Source: Halieaceae bacterium UBA6060 (lineage in GTDB: Bacteria; Pseudomonadota; Gammaproteobacteria; Pseudomonadales; Halieaceae). Taken from it: a DNA stretch of 64,000 bases. This document shows positions 1-8,893 of the stretch, piece after piece; positions within the stretch are counted from its first letter, which is position 1, and every line of letters starts with the position of its first letter. The notes beneath the pieces were generated by a model. The model was not told the origin of the DNA and did no database searches. It saw nothing but the letters and a program-made list of their open reading frames with translations. Location: assembly GCA_002428935.1 (NCBI GenBank), contig DIYG01000028.1, positions 1-64,000 of the forward strand, given 5' to 3'. The position numbers were made by a program, and so were the translations under genes.

Positions 1-39
1 ATAGCTCAATCGTTTATCGACCCGCCAATATCGGGTCAC

Positions 40-64
40 ATAACCTAGTATTGCAGTCAAGTAT
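40..64 (-). promoter_or_regulatory. Putative IscR type-1 binding site
   Basis: This 25-base imperfect palindrome reads, on the minus strand, ATACTTGACT, then GCAAT, then ACTAGGTTAT. By eye 21 of 25 positions fit the published E. coli IscR type-1 consensus (ATASYYGACT half-sites), and the first half fits perfectly. It lies downstream of argC and would face a minus-strand gene beyond the left edge. In Pseudomonas the Fe-S carrier gene erpA lies near argC, and E. coli erpA is IscR-controlled, so an erpA-like gene is a reasonable guess. That gene is not visible here. Confidence 0.5.
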
Positions 65-85
65 AACGGGGCTGCCTTCTGCGCG

Positions 86-120
86 CCATGCCCGGCCTTA
101 AGGAGACAAGCCGGGCATGG
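86..120 (-). terminator. Perfect 11-bp hairpin over the argC stop codon
   Basis: The arms CCATGCCCGGC (86-96) and GCCGGGCATGG (110-120) are exactly complementary around a 13-base loop. The argC stop codon (98-100) lies in the loop and the last argC codons form one arm. No T-run follows on either strand, so a classical intrinsic terminator is not shown. It could be an mRNA 3' stabiliser or an attenuating structure. Confidence 0.45.
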
Positions 121-1135
121 ACAACCCTTCGGTCTCAGGAAGGCCAAACATCAGGTTCATGCATTGAACGGCCTGCCCGGCGGCCCCCTTAACCAGGTTA
201 TCGATGACCGAAGTCACCACAACCGTGTCCCTGCTCTGAGGCACCGTAACCGCCAACTGGCAGCGATTTGAGCCCCGCACGCTGCGGGTCTGAGGTAACG
301 TTCCGCTGGGCAATACGTCAACGAAGGGCTCATCTGCGTAAAAGTCTTCGAAGACTTGCTGCAAATTCTCTGTCGCCGCCGTGTCCGTTAATCGACCATA
401 AAGGGTGGCGTGTATGCCACGGATCATCGGCGCAAGATGAGGCACGAAGGTAAGCCTCACCGGCGCCTTGGCGGAATCCGCGAGGCCCTGCTCTATTTCC
501 GGCAAATGGCGATGGCCGGCCACTCCATAGGCTTTGAGGCTATCCGCCGCTTCACTTAGCAGATTATCGATCTTGGCCTGCCGACCCGCGCCGCTAACGC
601 CAGACGCGGCATTGGCGATCAGGGTATCGAGATCCACCAGCCCTTTGGCAACCAGAGGCATGAACCCGAGCTGTACGGCCGTAGGATAACAACCGGCGCA
701 GGCCACCAAACGAGCCTCGCGGATCATCTCTCGATGCCGTTCGGGCAAACCATAGACCGCGTCCTCAAGCAGCGCCGGGCATGCATGGGGTTCGCCGTAC
801 CACGACTCCCAGAGCGCCGCGTCGCGCAAGCGAAAATCCGCCGACAGATCGATAACTCGAATACCCGCATCCACCAGCCGTGGCACGCTGCCCATCGCCA
901 CGTTGTGGGGGGTGGCGTAGAAAACCACATCGACCTCTTGGAGCAGCCAGTCATCAGGCTCCGTAAAACACAAATCCACGTGGCCGCGAAGACTGGGAAA
1001 CAAGTCCGCCACCGCGCGACCGGCTTCCCCACGGGAAGTGATGTAGCGCAGTTGTACCTGCGGATGCCCCGCCAGCAGTCGCAAAAGCTCGACACCTGTG
1101 TAGCCGGTACCACCGACTATGGCCACGGAAATCAT
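98..1135 (-). CDS. argC: N-acetyl-gamma-glutamyl-phosphate reductase
   Basis: This cytosolic enzyme reduces N-acetylglutamyl-5-phosphate to the semialdehyde with NADPH, the third step of arginine synthesis. The 345-residue product opens with the Rossmann motif GGTGYTG (residues 8-14). It carries the catalytic cysteine in ACAGCYPTA (Cys149) and ends in a typical dimerisation region. I chose the ATG at 1135, because GGAGGAC lies just upstream and family N-termini begin MISVAIVGG; a longer frame back to 1198 adds 21 unlikely residues. The gene diverges from the ClC gene and stands alone, with other arginine genes not in view. The identification is secure. Confidence 0.96.
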   Translation of the reverse strand: MISVAIVGGTGYTGVELLRLLAGHPQVQLRYITSRGEAGRAVADLFPSLRGHVDLCFTEPDDWLLQEVDVVFYATPHNVAMGSVPRLVDAGIRVIDLSADFRLRDAALWESWYGEPHACPALLEDAVYGLPERHREMIREARLVACAGCYPTAVQLGFMPLVAKGLVDLDTLIANAASGVSGAGRQAKIDNLLSEAADSLKAYGVAGHRHLPEIEQGLADSAKAPVRLTFVPHLAPMIRGIHATLYGRLTDTAATENLQQVFEDFYADEPFVDVLPSGTLPQTRSVRGSNRCQLAVTVPQSRDTVVVTSVIDNLVKGAAGQAVQCMNLMFGLPETEGLSMPGLSP

Positions 1136-1225
1136 CGTTTGTCCTCCAATTTTCGTCGCGGAGTATAGCGTCAAAGATCCAGCGGGAATTGATACCATGC
1201 TTTCTTTGTCTCAAGAGCAGCCTCC

Positions 1226-2974
1226 TTGAAACTCGGCTTCGGCAGCTATCGCGCATCGCTGACTCGCTATGAGTCCGCCATCGCCTACGCGCTGCTGGGC
1301 GTCCTCGCTGGCTTACTCTCGGGAAGCGTGGTCATCGCCTTTGAGCACGGCATCGAACAGTTGGCCCTGGTCATCGGCGTCGGTGGACGAGCCGACGACT
1401 TCGAGGCCCTACCTCCACTCCTTCGCGGGCTCTTGCCGGTGGTTGGCGCACTGCTCCTCGGTCTGGTGTTTACTGGCTTACGGCCCGAGGATCGAGAAGT
1501 GGGAATCGTCCACGTTATCAGCCGTTTGCATACCAGCTACGGCATGCTGCCCTGGCGCAACGCCGTCGTGCAGTTTTTCGGTGGCATTGTCGCCCTCGCA
1601 AGCGGTATATCGGGCGGCCGGGAAGGCCCCGGCGTACACCTCGGCGGCGCGGCAAACAGCGTCGCCGGACAGCTCCTGGCCCTACCTAACAACAGCCTGC
1701 GTATCCTCATTGCCTGCGGCTCCGCCGGTGGCATCGCCGCCGCTTTTAACACGCCTCTCGCCGGGGTGATCTTCGCCATGGAGGTTATCGTTAGCGAGTA
1801 CACGGTGGCCGGCTTCATGCCGGTCATGCTGTCAGCAGTGGCCGCATCTGCCCTGAGCCGACAGTTTGGTGGAGGATCAGAAATTTTTGACCTGGCGAGC
1901 GCACAGTTAGCCTCGCTCTGGGAAATCCCCTTTGTGGTACTGCTGGGAATTTTCTGCGGCTGCTGCGCTGCCCTGTTTATCCGTTTGAGCACCCTAACGG
2001 CACAGCTGGCGAACTGGCCCATCGTGCTTCGTTTTACCCTTGCCGGTATGGTTACCGGCGGCCTGGGTATTCTCGTCCCCGAAGCACTGGGTATGGGCTA
2101 CGACACCCTGGGCAAAGTACTTTTTGATGACGTTGCCCTATCCGCGCTAATCATCATCGGCAGTGCCAAGATCTTTGCCACGGCTATCGCCATCGGCTCG
2201 GGAATGCCCATAGGTATTATCGGTCCCAGCCTGTTGGTCGGAGCCTGTGCCGGTGCCGCAGTAGCCGGGGTCGTACAAACCTTGAACCCGGGCGTAGCCC
2301 TGGACGCGGGTCTCTATGCCATGCTCGGCATGGCGGCCGCCATGGGCGCCGTGTTTGCCGCACCCTTAGCCGCAATACTGGCGATTATCGAGCTGACCCA
2401 GAGCACCAGCATCGCCATGCCGGCTCTCCTGGCCATCATTGCAGCGCATTTAACCAATCAGGTGGTGTTTCGTCAGCGCCCCGCCCACCGCAGCGTCCTC
2501 AGGCAATTGGAACGACAGGTGCCGGATGACCCCCTGAACCAACTGCTCCATCGAACGGATGTCAGCACCGTGTTTGACGGCAGCGTCGTCGTGATCGGAG
2601 AGCAAATAAATCGATCAGCGGCCCGCGCCCTGGCGGTTCAAGTCCCCAACTGGTGTCTTGTGAATCGCGATGGAGAGAGCCTATTCCTTGTCTCAGGGCC
2701 TGAGCTCCTGGCCTGGATCGAAGGTACCGAGCCCCAAGAGGTCCAGGACGATGATCTCCATCACTATCACGTTACGGAGTCGTCCCTGCGCCGCTGGAGC
2801 ATAGCTGCGGTCCCGGAACAAGCGACGCTTCGGCAGGCAGCCGACATGCTTCGCACGCGCACCGTCGAAGCCGTATGTGTCTATAGTCGCGGCAGCGGTC
2901 GCGAGCGTCATCTCCGCGGCGTCATTACTCGCGAACGAATCGAGCGCTTCACCCTCGATCGCCTCCACCCCTAG
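1226..2974 (+). CDS. ClC-family chloride channel/transporter with C-terminal CBS-like region
   Basis: This 582-residue inner-membrane protein has the ClC architecture of about 18 membrane helices. The selectivity motif GREGP (131-135) contains the gating Glu133. A second P-loop motif, GSGMPIGIIGPSL, follows later. After the membrane domain comes a soluble tail of about 150 residues resembling a degenerate CBS pair. At the site equivalent to the internal proton glutamate Glu203 of E. coli ClC-ec1, the sequence PLAGVIFAMEV has Val187, as in animal ClC channels. The first ClC motif (GSGIP) is also altered, to REVGI. Coupled antiport is therefore not assured. The start is TTG at 1226; no ATG in this frame gives a full first helix. 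Confidence 0.9.
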   Translation: MKLGFGSYRASLTRYESAIAYALLGVLAGLLSGSVVIAFEHGIEQLALVIGVGGRADDFEALPPLLRGLLPVVGALLLGLVFTGLRPEDREVGIVHVISRLHTSYGMLPWRNAVVQFFGGIVALASGISGGREGPGVHLGGAANSVAGQLLALPNNSLRILIACGSAGGIAAAFNTPLAGVIFAMEVIVSEYTVAGFMPVMLSAVAASALSRQFGGGSEIFDLASAQLASLWEIPFVVLLGIFCGCCAALFIRLSTLTAQLANWPIVLRFTLAGMVTGGLGILVPEALGMGYDTLGKVLFDDVALSALIIIGSAKIFATAIAIGSGMPIGIIGPSLLVGACAGAAVAGVVQTLNPGVALDAGLYAMLGMAAAMGAVFAAPLAAILAIIELTQSTSIAMPALLAIIAAHLTNQVVFRQRPAHRSVLRQLERQVPDDPLNQLLHRTDVSTVFDGSVVVIGEQINRSAARALAVQVPNWCLVNRDGESLFLVSGPELLAWIEGTEPQEVQDDDLHHYHVTESSLRRWSIAAVPEQATLRQAADMLRTRTVEAVCVYSRGSGRERHLRGVITRERIERFTLDRLHP

Positions 2975-2984
2975 GACTTAGCCC

Positions 2985-3404
2985 ATGCTCTGGTTGCGCG
3001 CCTTACACATAATTTTCGTGGTCTGCTGGTTTGCCGGATTGTTTTATCTTCCGCGCATCTTTGTGTATTACGCGGCAAGCGAACATCCAGAGACCAGGGC
3101 ACAGCTCGCCGTGATGGCGCGCAAACTGTACCGTTTCGTCACGCCTTTTATGATCCTGACGATAGCCTTCGGCCTCAGCCTTATTAGCCTGAATGCCGAC
3201 TACTATTTAAAAGCTACCTGGCTGTGGTTGAAGCTCGCAGGAGTTGGCTTCCTAATCGTTTATCATTTCCAGTGTGGTCGCTACGTTAAAGCCATCACTG
3301 ACAACGATGATGAACACAGTCACGTGTTCTATCGATTTTTCAACGAAGTACCGGTCCTATTCCTGTTTGCCATTGTCTTTCTGGTAGTCCTGAAACCATT
3401 CTGA
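2985..3404 (+). CDS. hemJ: Protoporphyrinogen oxidase HemJ (CopD-like membrane protein)
   Basis: This 139-residue protein has four predicted membrane helices and belongs to the HemJ/UPF0093 family. HemJ oxidises protoporphyrinogen IX to protoporphyrin IX in the inner membrane of bacteria lacking HemG or HemY. The N-terminal LRALHIIFVVCWFAGLFYLP contains the conserved histidine and arginine-flanked helix of the family. The gene starts 10 bases after the ClC stop and precedes hemL and hemB, which supports a heme role. Its length is normal for the family. Confidence 0.9.
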   Translation: MLWLRALHIIFVVCWFAGLFYLPRIFVYYAASEHPETRAQLAVMARKLYRFVTPFMILTIAFGLSLISLNADYYLKATWLWLKLAGVGFLIVYHFQCGRYVKAITDNDDEHSHVFYRFFNEVPVLFLFAIVFLVVLKPF

Positions 3405-3489
3405 CACCATTGCCCCAATAGACGACGGTCACCTCAGGCGGGTCTCCAAGGGCTAGTGTGGCTCGGTATTTTGCGTAAAGGTTTACTGC

Positions 3490-4770
3490 ATGAGTCAATC
3501 AACAGAACTCTTTGAGCGCGCCGCGAAGCACATCCCCGGCGGTGTTAACTCACCGGTCCGCGCTTTTAAAGCCGTGGGGGGGACACCGGTTTTCATCGAC
3601 CGCGCCGACGGTGCTTATCTCTATGACTGCGACGGCAAGCGCTACATCGACTACGTTCTCTCCTGGGGTCCCATGATTATGGGACACAACCACCCGGAGG
3701 TCCGCGAAGCCTTGGTGCGCCAGGCCGAGAAGGGCTTGAGCTACGGTGCCCCGACGGAGCTGGAAATCGAGTTAGCTGATCGCATCTGCGAAATCATGCC
3801 GAATATGGATCTCGTACGCATGGTTAACTCAGGCACGGAAGCGACCATGAGTGCCATACGTCTGGCTCGAGGATTCACGGGCCGCGACATCATCGTGAAG
3901 TTTGAAGGTTGCTATCACGGCCATTCCGACTCCCTGCTGATCAAAGCGGGCTCCGGCGCCCTCACATTGGGTGTACCCAGCTCTCCGGGAGTGCCCGCCG
4001 CCTTGGCCGAATACACCATGACCCTGACCTACAACGATGTAGACGGCTTACGAGCGGCTTTCGCGGAACACGGCGAACGGATCGCCTGTCTTATCGTTGA
4101 GCCCGTGACGGGCAACATGAACTGCGTGCTGCCATCGACGGAATTTCTAGGGGCCATGCGCGAAGTCTGCAGCGCCAGCGGCGCCGTCCTCATTCTCGAC
4201 GAGGTCATGACGGGGTTTCGCTTCGGCACCCATGGCGCCCAGGGACACTTCGGCTTGGAAGCCGACCTGACCTGCCTTGGAAAAATCGTCGGTGGCGGTA
4301 TGCCCGTGGGGGCCTTTGGCGGAAAACGGGAGATCATGGAGCAGATCGCACCCCTCGGTCCGGTGTATCAAGCTGGAACCCTATCGGGTAACCCCATTGC
4401 CATGGCGGCGGGGCTGGCCACCATGGACATCATTTCCCGGCCCGGGTTCTACGATCCGCTGTTTGCGCGGACCAGGGAAATCTGTGACGGACTTCAAGGC
4501 GCCGCTGATGCCGCGGGCGTTCCTTTTACAACGAACCACGCGGGCACCATGTTTGGCGGTTTCTTCACCGATAATAGCTCCGTGAACAACTACGACGATG
4601 TGATGGCTTGCGATACGGATGCCTTCGCACGCTTTTTTCACCACATGCTGGACCTTGGCGTTTATCTAGCACCAGCATCTTATGAAGCGGGCTTCATGTC
4701 TTCGGCGCACACAGATGAAGATATCGCAAACACCGTAGACGCCGCGGCACAGGCTTTCGCAGCGCTCTGA
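3490..4770 (+). CDS. hemL: Glutamate-1-semialdehyde 2,1-aminomutase
   Basis: This PLP enzyme converts glutamate-1-semialdehyde to 5-aminolevulinate, the last step of the C5 route to ALA. The 426-residue product is a full-length fold-type I enzyme. The PLP lysine is Lys265 in CLGKIVGGGMPVG, the cofactor aspartate lies in ILDEVMTGFR, and the N-terminal gate loop NSGTEATMSA is present. The gene precedes hemB by 23 bases, so the first two dedicated tetrapyrrole enzymes are probably co-transcribed. The 85-base gap upstream may hold a promoter, but I could not pick out convincing boxes. Confidence 0.97.
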   Translation: MSQSTELFERAAKHIPGGVNSPVRAFKAVGGTPVFIDRADGAYLYDCDGKRYIDYVLSWGPMIMGHNHPEVREALVRQAEKGLSYGAPTELEIELADRICEIMPNMDLVRMVNSGTEATMSAIRLARGFTGRDIIVKFEGCYHGHSDSLLIKAGSGALTLGVPSSPGVPAALAEYTMTLTYNDVDGLRAAFAEHGERIACLIVEPVTGNMNCVLPSTEFLGAMREVCSASGAVLILDEVMTGFRFGTHGAQGHFGLEADLTCLGKIVGGGMPVGAFGGKREIMEQIAPLGPVYQAGTLSGNPIAMAAGLATMDIISRPGFYDPLFARTREICDGLQGAADAAGVPFTTNHAGTMFGGFFTDNSSVNNYDDVMACDTDAFARFFHHMLDLGVYLAPASYEAGFMSSAHTDEDIANTVDAAAQAFAAL

Positions 4771-4793
4771 CTGACGGCGAAAAGGGATAAACC

Positions 4794-5801
4794 ATGACCT
4801 TCACCGCGACTCGACAAGCCTTCCCCGCCACTCGTATGCGGCGCTTACGCGCCACAGGCTTCGCCCGACGACTGGTTCGAGAAAACGCCTTGTCGCCCGA
4901 TGATTTCATCTATCCCGTGTTCGTACTGGAAGGCGAAGGTCAACGCCAGGCGGTCCCGTCCATGCCGGGCATCGAGCGTTTGAGCGTCGACCTTCTCGTG
5001 GAATTGGCCACGGAGCTTGTCGCCCTGGGTATCCCTGCGGTTGCCCTCTTCCCGGTCGTTCCCGCCGACAAGAAAAGCCTTCTGGCGGAAGAAGCACACA
5101 ATCCCGACGGTCTCGCCCAACGAGCGGTGCGCGCCCTTAAGGCGGCACACCCCGAGCTTGGGGTCATTACCGATGTCGCCCTCGATCCCTTCACGACCCA
5201 CGGCCAGGACGGAATCATCGATGACGAAGCCTACGTGTTAAATGATCGAACGACGGAAACCCTCGTGCTCCAGGCCGTAAGCCACGCGGAAGCGGGGGCC
5301 GATGTGGTAGCGCCATCAGACATGATGGATGGTCGTATCGGGGCGATCCGTTCAGCCCTTGAGGAGAAAGGACACGTAAACACATTGATCATGTCCTACG
5401 CGGCCAAGTACGCCTCCAGCTACTACGGCCCCTTCCGGGACGCCGTTGGTTCAGCGGGCAATATCAAAGGCGGAAACAAGTTCAGTTACCAGATGGACCC
5501 CGCCAATAGCGATGAAGCCCTCCACGAATGCGCCCTCGACCTTGCCGAGGGCGCCGATATGGTGATGGTAAAACCGGGGATGCCCTATCTCGATATCGCC
5601 CAGCGAGTCAGTACAGAACTCAAGGTGCCAACCTTTGCCTACCAGGTCAGCGGTGAATACGCGATGCATGCGGCGGCCTTTGACAATGGCTGGCTGTCCC
5701 GGGACGCCGTCATGTTGGAATCTCTCCTCGCGTTCAAACGCGCTGGTTGCTGCGGCATTCTCACTTACTTCGCCGTGGACGCAGCCCGGGCCTTGCAATG
5801 A
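4794..5801 (+). CDS. hemB: Porphobilinogen synthase (ALA dehydratase), magnesium type
   Basis: This enzyme condenses two ALA molecules to porphobilinogen. The 335-residue protein has both Schiff-base lysines: Lys205 in MSYAAKYASSYYG and Lys260 in MVMVKPGMPY. The metal-switch segment is DVALDPFTTHGQDG (127-140). It has Asp in place of the cysteine triad of zinc enzymes, as in the magnesium-dependent Pseudomonas enzyme. The start is ATG at 4794 with AAGGGA upstream. It follows hemL directly, and its length and spacing are normal. Confidence 0.97.
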   Translation: MTFTATRQAFPATRMRRLRATGFARRLVRENALSPDDFIYPVFVLEGEGQRQAVPSMPGIERLSVDLLVELATELVALGIPAVALFPVVPADKKSLLAEEAHNPDGLAQRAVRALKAAHPELGVITDVALDPFTTHGQDGIIDDEAYVLNDRTTETLVLQAVSHAEAGADVVAPSDMMDGRIGAIRSALEEKGHVNTLIMSYAAKYASSYYGPFRDAVGSAGNIKGGNKFSYQMDPANSDEALHECALDLAEGADMVMVKPGMPYLDIAQRVSTELKVPTFAYQVSGEYAMHAAAFDNGWLSRDAVMLESLLAFKRAGCCGILTYFAVDAARALQ

Positions 5802-5828
5802 CCCAGGCGCAAACACACTGAGCAGACG

Positions 5829-6509
5829 ATGGCCATGACCCCGTCCCAGGATCTGCTATCCGAATCGCCCTGGCGCAAGATCGTCGCGTTAATGGCGCTC
5901 CTCGGCCCGGGACTGAGTACCAGCCACGGTGCCATGGCTGAGTGTGAATGCCTGTGGCAGGGCTCTTTCGCCGATGTTCAGATGAATGCTGATCTGGTGG
6001 TCTCGGGAACGGTGTCAGAAATCAAGGGCAACGCCCTGGATTTTCACATTGAAGATGAACTTCGCGGGGAAGCCTACCTGGACACAGTTCGCGTATGGTT
6101 GCGCACCGGAGACTACTGCCGCCCAGACATCGACGATTTCCCTGGTGGCAGCCGCTGGGTGATGGCCCTCCAACAGATCGACGAAGTGCCAGAGGGGGGC
6201 TTTGATCCTGGCACACCCAACCAGAGCTATGGTCGCCCTGGTGACTTCTTTCTTTCGAGTTGCGGCGGCTACTGGCTAAGCTACAGCGGCGAAGCCGTTA
6301 CGGGCAATCTCATTGATGCACCCCGCTGGGCTCGTGAGGTAGAGATGACGCCCGTGTTGTTCTCCCTGCTTAAAGCCTACGTGCAGGGAAAAGCAGATCA
6401 GGACGCCCTCAGAACAGCGAGCAAGGAGGACCCCGCCATTGACGAGCTGTTGCTCGATACAAAGGCGTTTCTGCGGGGCGATACCACCCTAAACGATCCC
6501 GAGCATTAA
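5829..6509 (+). CDS. Secreted protein with TIMP/NTR-like N-terminal region
   Basis: This 226-residue protein is not a standard family by eye. A hydrophobic signal segment (about residues 17-37, ending SHGAMA) precedes a mature protein that would begin AECECLWQG. The Cys-x-Cys at the mature N-terminus, followed by NADLVVSGTVSEI and a beta-rich stretch with a later cysteine (DYCRPD), resembles tissue-inhibitor-of-metalloproteinase/netrin-like modules. A second half of about 80 residues has one more cysteine (SSCGGYW). It sits 27 bases after hemB and overlaps the convergent NUDIX gene by 4 bases. The TIMP-like reading is inference; an unrelated periplasmic protein remains possible. Confidence 0.6.
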   Translation: MAMTPSQDLLSESPWRKIVALMALLGPGLSTSHGAMAECECLWQGSFADVQMNADLVVSGTVSEIKGNALDFHIEDELRGEAYLDTVRVWLRTGDYCRPDIDDFPGGSRWVMALQQIDEVPEGGFDPGTPNQSYGRPGDFFLSSCGGYWLSYSGEAVTGNLIDAPRWAREVEMTPVLFSLLKAYVQGKADQDALRTASKEDPAIDELLLDTKAFLRGDTTLNDPEH

Positions 6510-7180
6510 AAACGCCGCCACTGAGGTCGCTGAGGCGACTTGCCCGCAACCAAGTCCATGAGTTCGTCGAGCATGCGCAGCGACAGTCCCCAGATACGCC
6601 GGCCCTCGTAGAAATAGCAGGGTAGGCGCAGCTTCACTCCCCCGCGATCCCAAACCATTTGCTGACGGTTATCCGTATCGAGGAGAAACTCCAGCGGTAC
6701 CCAAACAACCTCGGCGACTTCCTGATTGGGGTGGAAATTCACCGAGCGCTGGAGGTGGAAGACATAGGGCGAAATGACCAGGCCGCCGCGGAAGCGACGG
6801 TTCACCGCATTGAGTTCCGATAGACGTCCAAGACAAGGCTCTTCCGCCCCAAGGTGCAAACCGATTTCTTCTTCCGTTTCCCGGCGTGCGGTAGCCAAAC
6901 CATTGACGTCATCGGGTTCAACCCGTCCGCCGGGAAAAGCCATTTGTCCGGACCAGGGATCACCCTCATGCTCCGCTCGGCGAATCATCAGCACCCCGAG
7001 TTCACCCGCTCGCAACTGCAGTATGAGAGCCACGGAGGCGCGCTTCATGAATCCCTTGAACCATTTACGGGACGGCCGATGCCCGGCCAACGCCGTTTCC
7101 GCTATCTGCAGCAATGAGACCGACAAATTCGACAGCACCCTTGGAAATCGGCGCTGATTAAGCCAGCCTCCTTCGCCCAT
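6506..7180 (-). CDS. NUDIX hydrolase, CoA pyrophosphatase-like
   Basis: NUDIX enzymes hydrolyse nucleoside diphosphates linked to another moiety. The NUDIX box is intact: GGRVEPDDVNGLATARRETE followed by EEIG, with all catalytic glutamates. It is preceded by SGQMAFPGG, as in the CoA-pyrophosphatase (NudL/NUDT8) branch, so CoA or an acyl-CoA is a likely substrate, though this is inferred. The 224-residue frame has about 45 residues before the domain. A GTG within them could be the real start, as no strong ribosome site precedes the ATG at 7180. It is convergent with the TIMP-like gene. Confidence 0.8.
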   Translation of the reverse strand: MGEGGWLNQRRFPRVLSNLSVSLLQIAETALAGHRPSRKWFKGFMKRASVALILQLRAGELGVLMIRRAEHEGDPWSGQMAFPGGRVEPDDVNGLATARRETEEEIGLHLGAEEPCLGRLSELNAVNRRFRGGLVISPYVFHLQRSVNFHPNQEVAEVVWVPLEFLLDTDNRQQMVWDRGGVKLRLPCYFYEGRRIWGLSLRMLDELMDLVAGKSPQRPQWRRF

Positions 7181-7294
7181 CGCAAGGCGTGCCCAGAGAC
7201 ACAGCTCTGTGGTTCACGGTAAGCCCGGGTATGGGGGACGGAAGCTCCTGCGGTGAATTACACTGCCCATTCTTAACCTGGAAATACCTCCGCC

Positions 7295-8779
7295 GTGTCG
7301 TCTGCGCCCCAGCATTGCTTATTCAGTCTCAAACAACTTGGCCTAAGCTATCGGGCCCGCCCGGCCCTCAGAGGTATCGATTGGACCTGGCAACCGGGCG
7401 AACACTGGGCCGTGCTGGGGCCCAATGGAGCGGGGAAGTCCACCTTGGCCGGCGTGCTGAGCGGCGAGCTTCCCCACTTTACCGGCACCTATGAACGCAG
7501 CGAAGAATTGCGGACCAATGGCATCGCCTACGTAGGCTTCGAACAGGGCCGGCGTCTGATGGAGCGAGATCGCAAACTGGATTGCGCGGAGTTTGAAAAC
7601 GATGCCTCGGACACGGGCACCACCATCCGAGACCTCCTCAACGGTGAAAACGAAAACCCCCTACGAGATCAGTTGATCGAACTCCTAGCCTTGGCGCCCA
7701 TCCTCAATCGCGGTCTGCGCTACGTGAGTACCGGCGAATTGCGCAAGGCGCTACTGGCCCATGCGATTCTCGCCCGCCCCGCCCTTCTCATCCTCGACAG
7801 CCCTTTGGATGGCCTGGACCGACAGACCCAAATCACCTTTGGCTCCGCCTTGAATACGCTGATGACTCAGAGCCCCGCGGTGCTACTGCTCTGTCGCAGC
7901 TTGCAAGATGTACCCCCGGCCTGTACCCAGCTCATGGTCTTGGACCAGGGGCGCGTGGCCCTCCAGGGAACTCGATCAGAGGTCGAACAGGCCGAGGAAC
8001 TGGAAACGATACTGGCGGCCCCAAAGCTACAGTTTCAAGCACCCCCACTCGCGGTATCACGAGACTTAGAAAATCACGAAGAGGCCACCATTGACCTGCG
8101 AAACGTGCAGGTTTCTTTCGGAGAAATGTGCGTGTTTCAGCCCTTGAACTGGCGCCTGGAAGCGCAACAGCACTGTCTCATCGCAGGTCCCAACGGCAGC
8201 GGTAAAACTACCCTCCTCGATCTCCTGACCGGCGACAACCACAAAGCCTACGGGCAGGACGTCAGACTATTCGGTCGGCTGCGCGGTACCGGTGAGAGCG
8301 TTTGGGATATCAAAGCACGCTTTGGCCGGGTGGATGCGAAACTTCAATACGCCATGCCGAGCGGAAGCACCGTGTTGTCCGTCGTGCTCTCTGGTCACTT
8401 TGACTCCGTCGTTGTTTCTGAACGACCGACCGATGGACAACGGAACGCGGCGCTGGAATGGCTTCGCGCCTTGGATCTATTGGATCTGCATCCGCACGAG
8501 TTTCACACCCTCAGCTTCGGTCTCCAGCGTCTCGTGCTACTGGTCCGGGCGATGGTGAAATCCCCCGCGATACTGCTTCTGGATGAGGCAACGCTGAGCC
8601 TCGATGAAGGCCATCGTCGCCTACTCCTGGACGCCGTGGATCACGTGATTGCGGAACAGCATTGTCAACTGCTGTTTGTCAGTCACACTGCTGGCGAGGT
8701 GCCGCAGTGTATAAATCAGCGGTTGAATTTCGAGCCTCATCATGAGGGCTCTCGCGTATCGGTCACCGCCTACCCCTAG
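7295..8779 (+). CDS. modF: Tandem ABC ATPase, ModF/PhrA type
   Basis: This 494-residue soluble protein contains two ABC ATPase domains. Domain 1 has the Walker A GPNGAGKST and Walker B LLILDSPLDGLD. Domain 2 has GPNGSGKTT and ILLLDEATLSLDEG. The signature regions (STGELRKALLA and SFGLQRLVLL) are degenerate in the way typical of ModF-like proteins. ModF is linked to molybdate transport in E. coli, but no mod genes are adjacent, so the substrate is unproven. The start is GTG at 7295. No membrane partner is encoded nearby. Confidence 0.75.
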   Translation: MSSAPQHCLFSLKQLGLSYRARPALRGIDWTWQPGEHWAVLGPNGAGKSTLAGVLSGELPHFTGTYERSEELRTNGIAYVGFEQGRRLMERDRKLDCAEFENDASDTGTTIRDLLNGENENPLRDQLIELLALAPILNRGLRYVSTGELRKALLAHAILARPALLILDSPLDGLDRQTQITFGSALNTLMTQSPAVLLLCRSLQDVPPACTQLMVLDQGRVALQGTRSEVEQAEELETILAAPKLQFQAPPLAVSRDLENHEEATIDLRNVQVSFGEMCVFQPLNWRLEAQQHCLIAGPNGSGKTTLLDLLTGDNHKAYGQDVRLFGRLRGTGESVWDIKARFGRVDAKLQYAMPSGSTVLSVVLSGHFDSVVVSERPTDGQRNAALEWLRALDLLDLHPHEFHTLSFGLQRLVLLVRAMVKSPAILLLDEATLSLDEGHRRLLLDAVDHVIAEQHCQLLFVSHTAGEVPQCINQRLNFEPHHEGSRVSVTAYP

Positions 8780-8893
8780 CCCTAATCACCGCGAAGCACC
8801 GGCAATCACAGGCAAAGAAGTCGTCACAGGGTCAATACCCCAGCCTTTGCTGCACAGGGTTTAGACCCGAGGTGTTCACGATTCGGGGCCCCA

